A DNA stretch of 64,000 bases from an uncultured Eubacteriales bacterium (GTDB taxonomy: Bacteria; Bacillota; Clostridia; Oscillospirales; Acutalibacteraceae), in assembly GCA_934525065.1 (NCBI GenBank), contig CAKSYX010000005.1, forward strand, positions 19,870 to 83,869, written 5' to 3'. Below are positions 1-9,200 of this stretch, piece after piece. The notes under the pieces are model-generated. The model saw only the letters and a list, made by a program, of their open reading frames with translations, was not told where the DNA came from and ran no database searches. The stretch's first letter is position 1. Each line of letters opens with the position of its first letter. The translations under genes were made by a program, and so were the position numbers.

Positions 1-300
1 GTTGCCGCAGTACGGGCAATGGGTGGCTCCTGTGGTTTCGTCGGCAATGATTTCGCCGCCGCAGCTTTTGCAGGTATAGACGCGCATTCCGTCGGTTTCG
101 CCCTCCTGCCATTCGCGGCCGGCTGTGCCTTCCCAATCCATTTTGTCTGCCTGCTGTTCGTTCAGTATCGCATCCTTGGCCTTGAGCGATTCAACCGTGA
201 ATTCGCTGTCGCAGTAAGGACATTTCATCTGTCCTGCGGAAGCATCAAATTCAATCGCACCGCCGCAGCACGGACATTTATATTCCTGTAATATGCTCAA
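1..300 (-). CDS. Zinc-ribbon protein, YdjG-like (N-terminal part, runs off the window)
   Basis: Read on the minus strand, a TTG at 300 follows GGAGG by 8 bases and opens a frame that stays open to the window edge. The product begins MSILQEYKCPCCGG and shows two CxxC...CPYC pairs, CPCCG/CPYCD at about residues 9-31 and CKSCG/CPYCG at about 77-99, the TFIIB-type zinc-ribbon pattern. The acidic, low-complexity stretch between them is typical of linkers. It lies directly downstream of the SPFH/zinc-ribbon gene. In Bacillus subtilis the same two kinds of protein (YdjG and YdjI) occur in one operon tied to the PspA/LiaH membrane-stress response; a similar role here is inference. The C-terminal part, which carries membrane segments in YdjG, is outside the window. 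Confidence 0.75.
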   Translation of the reverse strand, partial: MSILQEYKCPCCGGAIEFDASAGQMKCPYCDSEFTVESLKAKDAILNEQQADKMDWEGTAGREWQEGETDGMRVYTCKSCGGEIIADETTGATHCPYCGN

Positions 301-354
301 AATGAGCACCTCCCAAAAGTAGCTTTAGATGTTGGATTGCCGCTGCGCGGCAAA

Positions 355-395
355 TATCTATTATCTATTATTTATTATCCATTATCTATTATCTA
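355..395. repeat. Heptamer tandem repeat (TATCTAT)n
   Basis: Five complete heptamers and one 6-base copy of TATCTAT lie head to tail, with TATTTAT and TATCCAT as the third and fourth units. The tract sits between the two zinc-ribbon genes, where no coding is seen, and could vary in copy number by slippage. The rest of the 301-487 interval holds only the ribosome binding site of the downstream gene. Confidence 0.8.
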
Positions 396-487
396 GCGTT
401 CAAGTTTGCACCACTTTTATATAATTCACCTTCTGCTCCATATATATCGGTAATAACGGCTGTTGCCGTGAAAGTGTGCAGGGCAAA

Positions 488-1825
488 TTAAACAAGATCG
501 TTTTCGTTGATCGGGTCGCCGCAGTTCGGGCAAAAGCGCGGAGCGCTCTCTCCGGGAGCGGGCGTCCAGCCGCATTTGTCGCAGCGGCAGCCTGTTGGTT
601 TTTTTGCGCCGCAGTTTGAGCAGAAGTTACCCGTTACGGTCATGCCGCAGGAGCATTTCCAGCCGTTCTGAGCCTGTGGTTCGGGCTTCTTTGCGCCGCA
701 GTTGGGGCAAAAGTTGCCGGTTGCCGTCATGCCGCAGGAGCATTTCCATCCTTCGGCGGCCGGGGCTGCCTGCTGTGCTGCCTGTGCTGCCTGTGTTGCC
801 TGTGCTTGCTGCTGAACGCCCATTCCGTAAAGATTGCCGATGTTGTTCATTCCGCCTGCCTGCTGCGCAAAGCCCATGCCCATGAAGCCTGTCATTGAGC
901 CGTTGGGATTGTTCGCTGCGTCCTCCATCGCCTGAGCCTGAGCATTCGTGAGCCTGCCCGCCATTGCAAAAGCGTTGCTGCCCATTGCCGCAGCTTCCTG
1001 AAGGCGCTGAATTTTTTTGACCTCTTCCTCCGAAGCGGTAACGCTGTTGATTCCGACCGAAACGATTGCAAGACCGCGAAGGTCGCGCCATTTTGAAGAA
1101 AGAACCTCGTTCATTTCGTCGGCAAGCTCCATCGTGTACATCGGAATTTCCGTGTAGTCGATTTTCTTCACCGAAAGCTTTCCGAGTGCCGGCTGAAGTG
1201 CGCCGAGAAATTCGCTTTTGAGCGTTGAGTCTATTTCTTCTCTTTTGTATTCGCTTTCAACGTTGCCGCAAAGGTTTGTATAGAAGAGGAGGGGATCAAC
1301 TATTTTGTATGAGTACACGCCGTTGCAGCGGATACCGATCGTGAGGTTGAGGTTGATGTCATCATCGCGAACCTTGAACGGAATCGGGTTCTGGGTTCCG
1401 AACTTGTTGTCAATGAGCTCTTTTGTGTTGAAGTAATAGACGCGCTGATCCTTCGCTGTGTCTCCGCCGAAGGTGAAACGCTTTCCGATCGTTCTGAACG
1501 TCTTTTTAACGCCTTCGCCGAAGGGGCCTGAGAAAATGCTCGGCTCGGTCGAGGTGTCATAGGTGTATTCACCCGGTTCTGCGCAGAATTCAACGATTTT
1601 GCCCTGCTCAACGATCATCATGCACTGACCGTCAGCAATTGCAATTCCGCTTCCGTTAGAGATGATATTGTCACTGCCTCTTGTGTTTGAGGAGCGTCCG
1701 CTCACTCTTTTTTGTCCCTTGACGGCGAGAACGTCCTTGTCAAGTGACTCGCAATAGAAAAACTCTTTCCATTGATCGGCGAGCACTCCGCCGACAGCTC
1801 CTATGCCTGCTTTGATAAGACCCAT
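488..1825 (-). CDS. SPFH-domain protein with C-terminal zinc ribbons (YdjI-like)
   Basis: 445 residues. An SPFH/band-7-like domain covers about residues 25-290, the type annotated as virion core protein/YdjI. A Gly/Met/Gln/Ala-rich linker follows, then three zinc ribbons: two near-identical ones (GWKCSCGMT...FCPNCGAKKP and its copy) and a third, CRCDKCGW...RFCPNCGDP. There is no signal peptide or long hydrophobic segment, so it is probably a cytoplasmic scaffold recruited to the membrane. The start ATG at 1825 has AAAGGAGG 8 bases upstream. The next gene downstream is a zinc-ribbon protein, as in the B. subtilis ydjG-ydjH-ydjI operon, where these proteins belong to PspA-linked envelope stress. 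Confidence is high for the domains and low for the role. Confidence 0.85.
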   Translation of the reverse strand: MGLIKAGIGAVGGVLADQWKEFFYCESLDKDVLAVKGQKRVSGRSSNTRGSDNIISNGSGIAIADGQCMMIVEQGKIVEFCAEPGEYTYDTSTEPSIFSGPFGEGVKKTFRTIGKRFTFGGDTAKDQRVYYFNTKELIDNKFGTQNPIPFKVRDDDINLNLTIGIRCNGVYSYKIVDPLLFYTNLCGNVESEYKREEIDSTLKSEFLGALQPALGKLSVKKIDYTEIPMYTMELADEMNEVLSSKWRDLRGLAIVSVGINSVTASEEEVKKIQRLQEAAAMGSNAFAMAGRLTNAQAQAMEDAANNPNGSMTGFMGMGFAQQAGGMNNIGNLYGMGVQQQAQATQAAQAAQQAAPAAEGWKCSCGMTATGNFCPNCGAKKPEPQAQNGWKCSCGMTVTGNFCSNCGAKKPTGCRCDKCGWTPAPGESAPRFCPNCGDPINENDLV

Positions 1826-1865
1826 AAGAAAGCCTCCTTTTGTTTGTTTGTATTTATTTTTTTTA

Positions 1866-2190
1866 TTATCCTATGCCGAGAGCCTGCCGGGAATCGCTCA
1901 CGGCGTCATAAGTGTAAATGAGATTGTTGCAAACTCCGTAAAGCTGTTCCGTCACAAACTGATCGTTTCTGTTTGTGCCAAGGACGAAAATCCGGCATGG
2001 GTGGCCGTTGATTTTTTCTTTTTTATTGAGATAAACAAGGCTCATTCCGCGATCCATGCGGTATCTCACTTCCTCAGCACCGAAGAGGATCTCATCGCAT
2101 AATTTGAACGTCTGTGTCGGTCACATCATTTTCGTTGTGAAGCGAAAAGTCATAATATTTCTTGCTTTTTGAAAGTCTTCTTTCCGACTG
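1866..2190 (-). pseudogene. Frameshifted, 5'-truncated gene remnant (small Oscillospiraceae-type protein)
   Basis: Two minus-strand frames join into one plausible protein. The upstream frame (about 2190-2097) reads KQSERRLSKSKKYYDFSL then HNENDVTDTDVQIM and then meets a stop. The downstream frame (about 2112-1866) reads CDEILFGAEEVRYRMDRGMS and ends in a stretch with GHPCRIFVLGTNRNDQFVTE and YTYDAVSDS, a composition unlike a random frame. A one-base shift near 2096-2104 would reconnect them. No start codon with a ribosome binding site lies upstream, and the upstream frame begins right at the stop of the receiver-like gene. I read it as a decayed gene. A sequencing error or two unrelated short frames are the alternatives. 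Confidence 0.5.
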
Positions 2191-2193
2191 CTT

Positions 2194-2577
2194 TTAAAGT
2201 GCATCTATTACAGCCGAAAGATATGTCGGCGAAACCGAAGCATAAATGAAGTTGTCAACAAGGCCGTCCTTTTTTGCCTGCCTCACCTCGGCGGCGAGTG
2301 CAGCGTCTGCTTTTTCGTCAACAAGAAGAACGACTCTGCAATCCGAAACGGCGGCCTTTATCTCTTTACTCAGCCGCAGGCGTTCTTCCAGTCTCCACGG
2401 AGAATAGGGTGTTACCTCCATTATGATTGCATAAGCGCAGCTTGACCTGCAAAGCCTGACCGCGTCCGATGGCTCTTCTGTCCGCCTTGGCTCAAAGTCC
2501 GGGTCATTGTTCATGAGTGCCTGTGAAATTGCGTCGGCAAAGAGCACGCACTGCATATCAAGCACAATTCTCCGCAT
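2194..2577 (-). CDS. Receiver-like (degenerate response-regulator) protein
   Basis: 127 residues from the ATG at 2577, chosen because AAAGGAGGG stands 7 bases before it; the longer frame to 2643 has no such site. The alternating hydrophobic strands and helices and the ending FIYASVSPTYLSAVIDAL resemble the last helix of CheY-like receivers (K/S-xS-x-E-L-x-x-AI). The conserved phosphoacceptor Asp is not visible where IIMEV occurs, so it may be a pseudo-receiver. It has no output domain. It lies downstream of, and in the same orientation as, the three-gene signalling operon, but a terminator at 2671-2716 separates them. Confidence 0.6.
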   Translation of the reverse strand: MRRIVLDMQCVLFADAISQALMNNDPDFEPRRTEEPSDAVRLCRSSCAYAIIMEVTPYSPWRLEERLRLSKEIKAAVSDCRVVLLVDEKADAALAAEVRQAKKDGLVDNFIYASVSPTYLSAVIDAL

Positions 2578-2670
2578 AACATTCCCTCCTTTTGGTACTT
2601 TCACAGTCACCATTTTACAGGGAAACGGAAAAACTTTCCCCATACTTTGGTACAGGTTTTTAAAAATATT

Positions 2671-2716
2671 AAAAAAAATTCGGAACCGTTTGGCCTTTTG
2701 ACCAAGCAGCTCCGAA
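2671..2716 (-). terminator. Rho-independent terminator of the signalling operon
   Basis: On the minus strand TTCGGA pairs with TCCGAA and an inner TTGG pairs with CCAA, followed by eight T. It stands just past the stop of the NarL-type regulator at 2737. Confidence 0.8.
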
Positions 2717-2736
2717 CTCTTGTTTTGATTTGAATA

Positions 2737-3363
2737 TTATTCGTCAAGGTCAGCGATGAATTTTGCATCGCTGACGGCGAGAGCAAGCTGAAGCTTGTTT
2801 TTGAAATTGGTTTTTTGAAGCATATTTGTCACATGATATTTGACCGTAGTGACCTCAACACCCATTTCCTCGGCAATTTTTCCGTATGAAAGTCCGCGGA
2901 CAAGATGGCGAAGAACAACAAGCTCTGTTTTTGTGAACTCTGTGCTCCTTGCCGTACCTATTTCAACCTCCGGCGGGGCATCGGGAAAAATGTGCTCGCC
3001 GTTCATCGTTCTTCTGATAACATCCATCAAGGTTTCCTCGTCGGTGTCTTTGTACCATAGACTGTCGGCACCGAAAGCTTTTGCTTTGCTTAAAACATCG
3101 AAGTCAACAAGCGATGTTACAACAACGATCTTTGTTTTTGAACCGTCTGCTTTGATTCTCTGAACAGCCGAAAGTCCGTTTTCGCGGTGCTCGGTCTGAA
3201 CATCCATCAAAATGAGGTCAATTTCCGCTTCTTTGCAAAGCTCGGGTGCAAGGCTCGCCGCGGCAACAGAAAAGGCAACGCGGTAGTCCGGTTCTTTTTT
3301 AATATAGCTTTCAAGAAGACTGCGAATCATTTTCTGGTCTTCAACAATCATAACGTTAATCAT
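2737..3363 (-). CDS. NarL/LuxR-family response regulator
   Basis: 208 residues. An N-terminal receiver has the acidic pair ED near residue 9, the phosphoacceptor in LILMDVQ near residue 55 and the conserved VVVTS and K (WYKD). A C-terminal LuxR helix-turn-helix begins FTKTELVVLRHLVRGLSYGK, with the recognition helix in VTTVKYHVTNML. I chose the ATG at 3363 (MINVMIV) because AGAAGG stands 8 bases upstream; the GTG at 3372 would overlap that site. The gene overlaps the kinase gene by 8 bases, so the two are probably translationally coupled. It is expected to be phosphorylated by that kinase and to bind promoters of unknown genes, possibly its own. Confidence 0.9.
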   Translation of the reverse strand: MINVMIVEDQKMIRSLLESYIKKEPDYRVAFSVAAASLAPELCKEAEIDLILMDVQTEHRENGLSAVQRIKADGSKTKIVVVTSLVDFDVLSKAKAFGADSLWYKDTDEETLMDVIRRTMNGEHIFPDAPPEVEIGTARSTEFTKTELVVLRHLVRGLSYGKIAEEMGVEVTTVKYHVTNMLQKTNFKNKLQLALAVSDAKFIADLDE

Positions 3364-4312
3364 TTTTTTCACCTTCTATCAAAAGCAAAACCGAAAGCTC
3401 AAAAAACGGAAGGCTTTGAACAAGCATTTTTCCGCCGCTTTTTTCAATGCGTTTTCTCAAAGACGAAAGTCCGCCGCCTTCTGTGATTTCCGCTTGCGGA
3501 GCACTGCCGTCATTTGTGATTCTTACCGAAAAAAATTCACTTTCTTTTTTAACCTTTACAAAAACCGTGGTTCCGCCGGCGTGGCGAACGCAGTTTGTAA
3601 CACTTTCGCGTATTGCAAAAGCGATGAGCCGCCGCAAAGCTTTGATTTCGGGAAATTCACCGTTTCTGACGATTGCCACGCCCAGCGCAGCGGCGCGTTC
3701 TTCGGCGTAACCGATGTCGTCAAAATCATCGGGCATATTGTTAGAGTGATACAAAAGATCGATTGACTTTTCCCAAACCGAAGCATTGTCTTTTATCGTG
3801 TCAATACTTTCATCTGTCAGCAATGCTTTTCTTGCGGAAAGAATGCTGTGTCCGATGTCATCATGGACGCGCATCTTCATTGAGAGAATCTCTTCTTCAC
3901 GAACAATTTCCGCCATATTGTCATAGAGCTGCTTTACACGCCTGTTTGCGTTTTCAAGACGTCGGTTTTCTTCTCTGAGTTCCCTTTGGCGAAGAACGAG
4001 TTGTGAAACGTCAGCGGCTGTGACCTGGGTGTAGTGCTCCCCGCTTTTTCCGATAATCTCTTTTTCCTCAAAATGGAGGAACGCTCCGTTGGGAAAACGG
4101 AAAACGAGGGAGCTTTCGTCAACTACGTTGATTTCACTGTTCGGCGGAAAAGAAAGGGCTGTTCGAAGCTCCGAAAGTGTCTGGAACTCTGTGCCCAAAA
4201 GCATGGAGCTTATTTCCAGCATACGCCGGTTGATAAGACGGACAAGGCCATGGCGGTCAAAAAAACAGACCGCGATCGGAAGGTTGTCAAAGCTTTCCTT
4301 GATTACGTTCAT
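3356..4312 (-). CDS. Cytoplasmic sensor histidine kinase, HisKA_3 (NarL-partner) type
   Basis: 318 residues and no membrane segment. A PAS-like domain (about 1-115: FFDRHGLVRLINRRMLEIS) is followed by a coiled-coil linker (RQRELREENRRLENANRRV) and a dimerisation/phosphotransfer helix with MRVHDDIGHSILSARKAL, where the His in VHDDIGH fits the HisKA_3 phosphoacceptor. An HATPase_c domain follows, with the N-box RESVTNCVRHAGG and a GGGLSSLRKRI ATP-lid. It overlaps the upstream membrane protein gene by 4 bases and the downstream regulator by 8 bases. Having no transmembrane input of its own, it may receive its signal from the 8-TM neighbour (inference). Confidence 0.88.
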   Translation of the reverse strand: MNVIKESFDNLPIAVCFFDRHGLVRLINRRMLEISSMLLGTEFQTLSELRTALSFPPNSEINVVDESSLVFRFPNGAFLHFEEKEIIGKSGEHYTQVTAADVSQLVLRQRELREENRRLENANRRVKQLYDNMAEIVREEEILSMKMRVHDDIGHSILSARKALLTDESIDTIKDNASVWEKSIDLLYHSNNMPDDFDDIGYAEERAAALGVAIVRNGEFPEIKALRRLIAFAIRESVTNCVRHAGGTTVFVKVKKESEFFSVRITNDGSAPQAEITEGGGLSSLRKRIEKSGGKMLVQSLPFFELSVLLLIEGEKND

Positions 4313-5967
4313 GAGCCTTCACCGTCCTTTCCGATTTTGAGCGAAAGGTACCAAAGGCCGTCATCATCACGCGCTGCCGAAAGGCTTTTGAATTCATCTT
4401 TAAGCACGGAAAGCTCATCGCTGCAAAGCGCAGAAATATTGATTTCAACAGAGCTTTCATTTTCTTGCGCGTAGAGCAGCAGCAGAGTCAAACTGTCAAT
4501 ACTCTTTTCAATCACGGCTTCAAAAAGGTCATATATGGTGTTTGCCGTTTTTGCGGAAAGCTGACCGTCAAAATTCAGAACGGTTTTGCATTCCGCATCG
4601 CAGAGCTTGAGGTTCGCAGCCGATTCACCAAGGCAGAGGCGAAGCTCACCGGCCGAAATGGTGTCCTTTTGTCTCTCAACAAAAATCAGATTGCTTTTTC
4701 TTTTTATATAGGTACCGATAACAACGATTTTTCCGAGAATGTGTTTTGCCTTAGAAATGTCATCGGTACTTTTAAGCGTTGAAAGCATTTCGCGAAGGAG
4801 CGCAACCTGCGGTGCTGTTTGTTTTTCAACAAGGTCATAAAGCCTGTTTTCTTCCTCAAGTCGGAGCTTGCGCTCGCGCTGCTCGCTCTCGGCTTTGAGA
4901 ACATCGCCCATGTCACGCAGCTCCTCCTGAGTAATTTCAAGCTCACCGATTATTTTGTTAAATTGTGAAATATCCTCCTGCCAAAAGACATATCCTTTGT
5001 GAAGCTTGTTGCCTTTCAGCAAAGTTCCGGCATTGAGCGGGAACGGCGAAACACTTGCTTTGCTGAGTGTCTCATGCGGAAAAAATTCGGCGCGGGCCGA
5101 GGAAAAGCGGACGTTGAAGCTGTTGTCTGTAATTTGTGCACTTATAGGAGAAACAGCAAAAAGTGCTTCATAGCCGGTATTCGACTGAATCAGTCCGCAG
5201 GCTATACAGCTTTCAAAAGCGGCAACGATCAGCAGGCTCATTGATACCGTAATGTCTCCGGCAATCAGCCAAAGGAAGTATACGTTTGAAACGTAAAAAA
5301 CGCAGTAAAGCAAAATCAAAGAAAGCGGAATAACGGGAAGCCAAAGAAAGAATTTGCTCCTCGGAATGCGGCATTTGAAGAGCATTGTAATGAGCGCCGT
5401 ACCTGCACAAAGCAGCCCCCATATTGTTACAGCGTAGAATCCGGGAGAATAAGAATAGTCTTGGTCAGAAAAGACCGAGCCTTCGGGAAAGGAAAAAACG
5501 AGCTGATGCAGGTCATTTGTGAGAACGAGCAGCAAAAGCAGGAGCGAAGGAATATACAAAAGCTTAACCAAAGACGGCAGGCGGAAGCTTTCTCCTTTTC
5601 CGAGCGAAAGTGCAACAAAAACAGATATCGGCGGAATGAACAGAAGCGGAAGATAATAGGAATACCAGAGGTACCGCTCGGCGGCAGCATCGGAAACAAA
5701 AAGGTATTTCACAGTTCTGATAACGAGCCAGAATACAATGAGGGCTGATATGGCGGAAAGGTAGCGCCGCGTCTGCTGCTGAATAATTCTTGCGCGAACA
5801 GAAAATCCCCACGCGGTCATCAGCAATATATAGATTATACTGCGCAGAAGGCTGAGCGGAACGTAAAGGGGAGAACTCCTGCTGAAAACACGCGCCGCAG
5901 CGGCAACGGCAATGAGAAAGAAGACGGCCGCAGCAATGATGAATTCTTTTTTCTCGGGTCTTTTCAT
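4309..5967 (-). CDS. Eight-TM sensor protein with degenerate histidine-kinase core
   Basis: 552 residues from the ATG at 5967 (preceded by a purine-rich GGGTGGGAAG); the longer frame to 6111 would start upstream of the mapped promoter and is rejected. About eight hydrophobic segments occupy residues 8-270, like the N-terminal 7TM regions of Gram-positive histidine kinases. A PAS-like segment, a coiled coil (EITQEELRDMGDVLKAESEQ) and a kinase-like core follow. The helix NRLYDLVEKQTAPQVALLRE sits where an H-box should be, but no His is visible, and the N-box and G-box motifs are not recognisable. It is probably a pseudokinase sensor acting through the soluble kinase encoded next, with which it overlaps by 4 bases. 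Confidence 0.75.
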   Translation of the reverse strand: MKRPEKKEFIIAAAVFFLIAVAAAARVFSRSSPLYVPLSLLRSIIYILLMTAWGFSVRARIIQQQTRRYLSAISALIVFWLVIRTVKYLFVSDAAAERYLWYSYYLPLLFIPPISVFVALSLGKGESFRLPSLVKLLYIPSLLLLLLVLTNDLHQLVFSFPEGSVFSDQDYSYSPGFYAVTIWGLLCAGTALITMLFKCRIPRSKFFLWLPVIPLSLILLYCVFYVSNVYFLWLIAGDITVSMSLLIVAAFESCIACGLIQSNTGYEALFAVSPISAQITDNSFNVRFSSARAEFFPHETLSKASVSPFPLNAGTLLKGNKLHKGYVFWQEDISQFNKIIGELEITQEELRDMGDVLKAESEQRERKLRLEEENRLYDLVEKQTAPQVALLREMLSTLKSTDDISKAKHILGKIVVIGTYIKRKSNLIFVERQKDTISAGELRLCLGESAANLKLCDAECKTVLNFDGQLSAKTANTIYDLFEAVIEKSIDSLTLLLLYAQENESSVEINISALCSDELSVLKDEFKSLSAARDDDGLWYLSLKIGKDGEGS

Positions 5968-6015
5968 TTTTCTTCCCACCCCATGCAGCAGCTTTTGATG
6001 AATAAATCTATTTGG

Positions 6016-6044
6016 AGTATAACACAGGCAAAAGTATTTTTCAA
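6016..6044 (-). promoter_or_regulatory. Sigma-A promoter of the signalling operon
   Basis: Minus strand TTGAAA (6044-6039), spacer of 17, TATACT (6021-6016), about 50 bases before the ATG at 5967. The remainder of the gap 5968-6282 shows the ribosome binding site of the plus-strand gene and nothing else I recognise. Confidence 0.75.
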
Positions 6045-6282
6045 TGCCGGTGCATAGTTCATATGCTGATTGATTGTTCGTTTGTTTTGAGCCTAAAATG
6101 CGAAACAGCACGGAATTTCGTCACGGTGCTCCCGCGCCTGTTGTTTCGCCGCGCTTGCTTTTCTTCGCTCTTTCAAGGCCGAAATCGGTATTCTTTATAT
6201 GTATATCTGAAAAAATATTGATTTTGACATTCCGAAGTGGTAATATGTGTTTGGAAATATTTGAAAAACGGAGGAGAAGAAA

Positions 6283-9200
6283 ATGAAAACAGCAAAAAAG
6301 ACCTTGACGTTCGCTTTTATCCTTGCAGCTCTGCTGTGCTTGCTTGTTATTTCTGCAAGTGCATATAACGGCACCGAATACGGCAACACAGGAATATACT
6401 ACGAAATTAAAAACGGCGAGGCAAGAATCACCGTCGCAGACAGAAATATTGTAAAAGCTGACATACCAAAAAGTATAAACGGTTGTCCGGTGAAAAACAT
6501 TGGCGATTATGCGTTCTACGATTGCACAGGACTTACAAGCGTAACAATCCCGAACAGCGTAACGAGCATTGGCTATCGTGCATTCGCATATTCCAATTTT
6601 CTTAAAAGCATAACAATACCGGACAGCGTAACGAACATTGGCGATGGTGCGTTCTCCGACTGCACGGAACTTACAAGCATAACAATAGGCAACAGCGTAA
6701 CAAGCATTGGCAATTCTGCGTTTTGGGGCTGCGAGAGACTTACAAGCATAACAATTCCGAACAGCGTAACGAACATTGGCGAATATGCGTTCAATTATTG
6801 CTCGGGACTTACAAGCGTAACAATTGGCAACAGCGTAACGAGCATTGGCAATTATGCGTTCAGTGGTTGCGTGGGACTTACAAGCGTAACAATTCCGAAC
6901 AGCGTAACGAGCATTGGCGATTCTGCGTTCGGCGGCTGCTCGGGACTTACAAGCGTAACAATCGGCAACAGTGTGACGAGCATTGGCAGCGGGGCGTTCT
7001 CGGGTTGCACAGAACTTACAAGCATAACAATCCCGAACGGCGTAACAAGCATTGGCAATTCTGCGTTCTTCGACTGCACTGGACTTACAAGAATAACAAT
7101 TCCGAACAGCGTAACGAACATTGGCAATTCTGCGTTCAGCAGTTGCGGCGGACTTACAAGTATAACAATCCCGAACGGCGTAACAAGCATTGGCGAGGGT
7201 GCGTTCTTTGATTGCTGGGGACTTAAAAAAGTATATTACACAGGCACCGAAGAACAATGGAAAAAAATATCAATCGGAAGGAATAACGATGACCTGTTAA
7301 ATGCTGCAATTCATTATAATTATTCCGAGCCGGTTTCGGACAGCTATACCAACGAACATCTGAACTTTATCAATAATGTTAATGACTATAAAGCCGTTAT
7401 AAAATCAAGCAATTTTGCCCATTCCATGACTGACCTCAAAAGCTCGGCTGAATATAAATGGGATAAACTGATTTCCCTTGATTACGGCAACTATTATGAC
7501 GTTGTTTTATCCGATTTGATTCTCAAGCAAACGTCAAAAGAAAAAATCAATGATCTTGCAATTGAATATGCAGGCAAAGAATATGTAGATGTCACAAATA
7601 AGATTTATAAATATATAAAAACACTTGTCGGTGAATATGACAACAAGCATGAGTTTTCCGGAAAAATAAAGGATAATGAAATTACTAAATTTGTATCAGG
7701 AAAAGTAACCAAAGACAGTGAATCATATAAAACGCTTATAAAGTTTTTTGAAAAATATCCAAAAGCCCAGAACAAACTGTGTTCATTCCTCACAGGTCTT
7801 GACAAAGCAAAGCAGCTTAAAGGATTTATCGGAACGGGTATGGATGTTGTCAACAATGTTTTTCAGGCGGCAAATTATGTTGCTGCAATCAACTCATATC
7901 TTGAATGTGACCAATATTTCAAAAAAATGTTTGAAGACGTTGCAAACGAGATACCTGCCGATAAATACGGCAAGATGAAGTCCACATTAAATAAATATAT
8001 TGATTCGTCAAAATCCAAATTGGGCTATGAAAAGGAAGTATATAAAATCTGTTCAAAAACAGGCGCAATTATTGTTTATGACGTATTTAAGGCAATTTAT
8101 CAAAAAGAGATGGTTTCAAAATTGGCTCTTGTTTGCTCAGGAGTTAAAATAGGCGGCGTTTCAATTGCAACAAGGTTGGCATCTAAAGCCGGAGCAACGG
8201 TATCTCAAATCGTCGGAGGTGTTTCAACCGGTATCACTCTGGGTGTTGGAATCAGCCAGCTTCTTACCGGTGCAAGCGGCTTATCCGAACAGATGAGCAT
8301 GGTTGTTGCCGTCGGAGAATTGTCGCCTTATGTTCACCAAATTATGACAAGATATGAATCCACATTGAAAAGCAAAAAAACGCAGACATACGCGTTTTTG
8401 TTTGATGCTGCTTTTAACTTCTATAAAGATATACAGCTTTATTCTTTTGATCATACACTTGAAGCGTTGAACAAAAAGGACGATTCTTTCCTTGAATCAA
8501 TTGCCAAGTTCTTTAACAAAAATCGCGGAGAAGATACCAAAGTATTGATTCAAGATATTACCGATTTAAACGAGCAGATTAAATATATAAATTGTCATAA
8601 AACCGATATGTCTGCCGTAAAAATCGGTTTAGAATCCTCTTATGCCTATACCGGCAAAGAAATAAAGCCGAAAGTTGGTATTATGGGCAGAAAGCTTAAC
8701 ACAGATTATACTGTTACATATTCAAACAATTTGAAAATCGGAACAGCAAAGGTTACAATTAAAGGCAAAGGCGATTATTTAAAGGGCAGTATAACAAAAA
8801 CCTTTAAAATTGTACCCGAAAACGTTTCTGACTTAAAAGCCTCTAGGATTACCTCAAAATCAGTTACCTTAACATGGAAAAAAGTTTTGGGTGATGTCAG
8901 GTATTATATTTATTTATACAATCCTAATGCGGATCGCTTGAAGAAATATACCGAAGTTGCATCAACAACGTATTTAAACATAACGGTTAAAAAATTAAAG
9001 CCTGCCACGAAGTATTCCTATGTAGTCAGAGCTTGCTCAAAAGTCGGAGGTACTAATTATTGGAGTCAGGCATATTCACTTGTTTGCCCGATTAAAACGG
9101 GGGCTTCCAACGCAACAACTCCAATCACAAAATGTACCATATCACTCGCCAAAGCAAGCGTAACATATAACGGCAAGGCACAAACAGTTGCAGTCACAGT

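Noticed and set aside
1803..2102. Plus-strand 99-codon frame opposite the remnant
   Set aside because: It starts inside the antisense of the SPFH gene without a ribosome binding site; the minus strand has the protein-like composition.
6224..6246. TTGACA followed by TAATAT upstream of the BspA-like gene
   Set aside because: The spacer is only 11 bases, too short for a sigma-A promoter; no better -10 was found, so no promoter was called.
6121..7257. A 378-residue minus-strand open frame full of NARYAV and CYACKS repeats
   Set aside because: It is the antisense of the regular LRR_5 repeats of the BspA-like gene; periodic DNA keeps the opposite strand open. It has no ribosome binding site, and the sense strand has a signal peptide and known domains.
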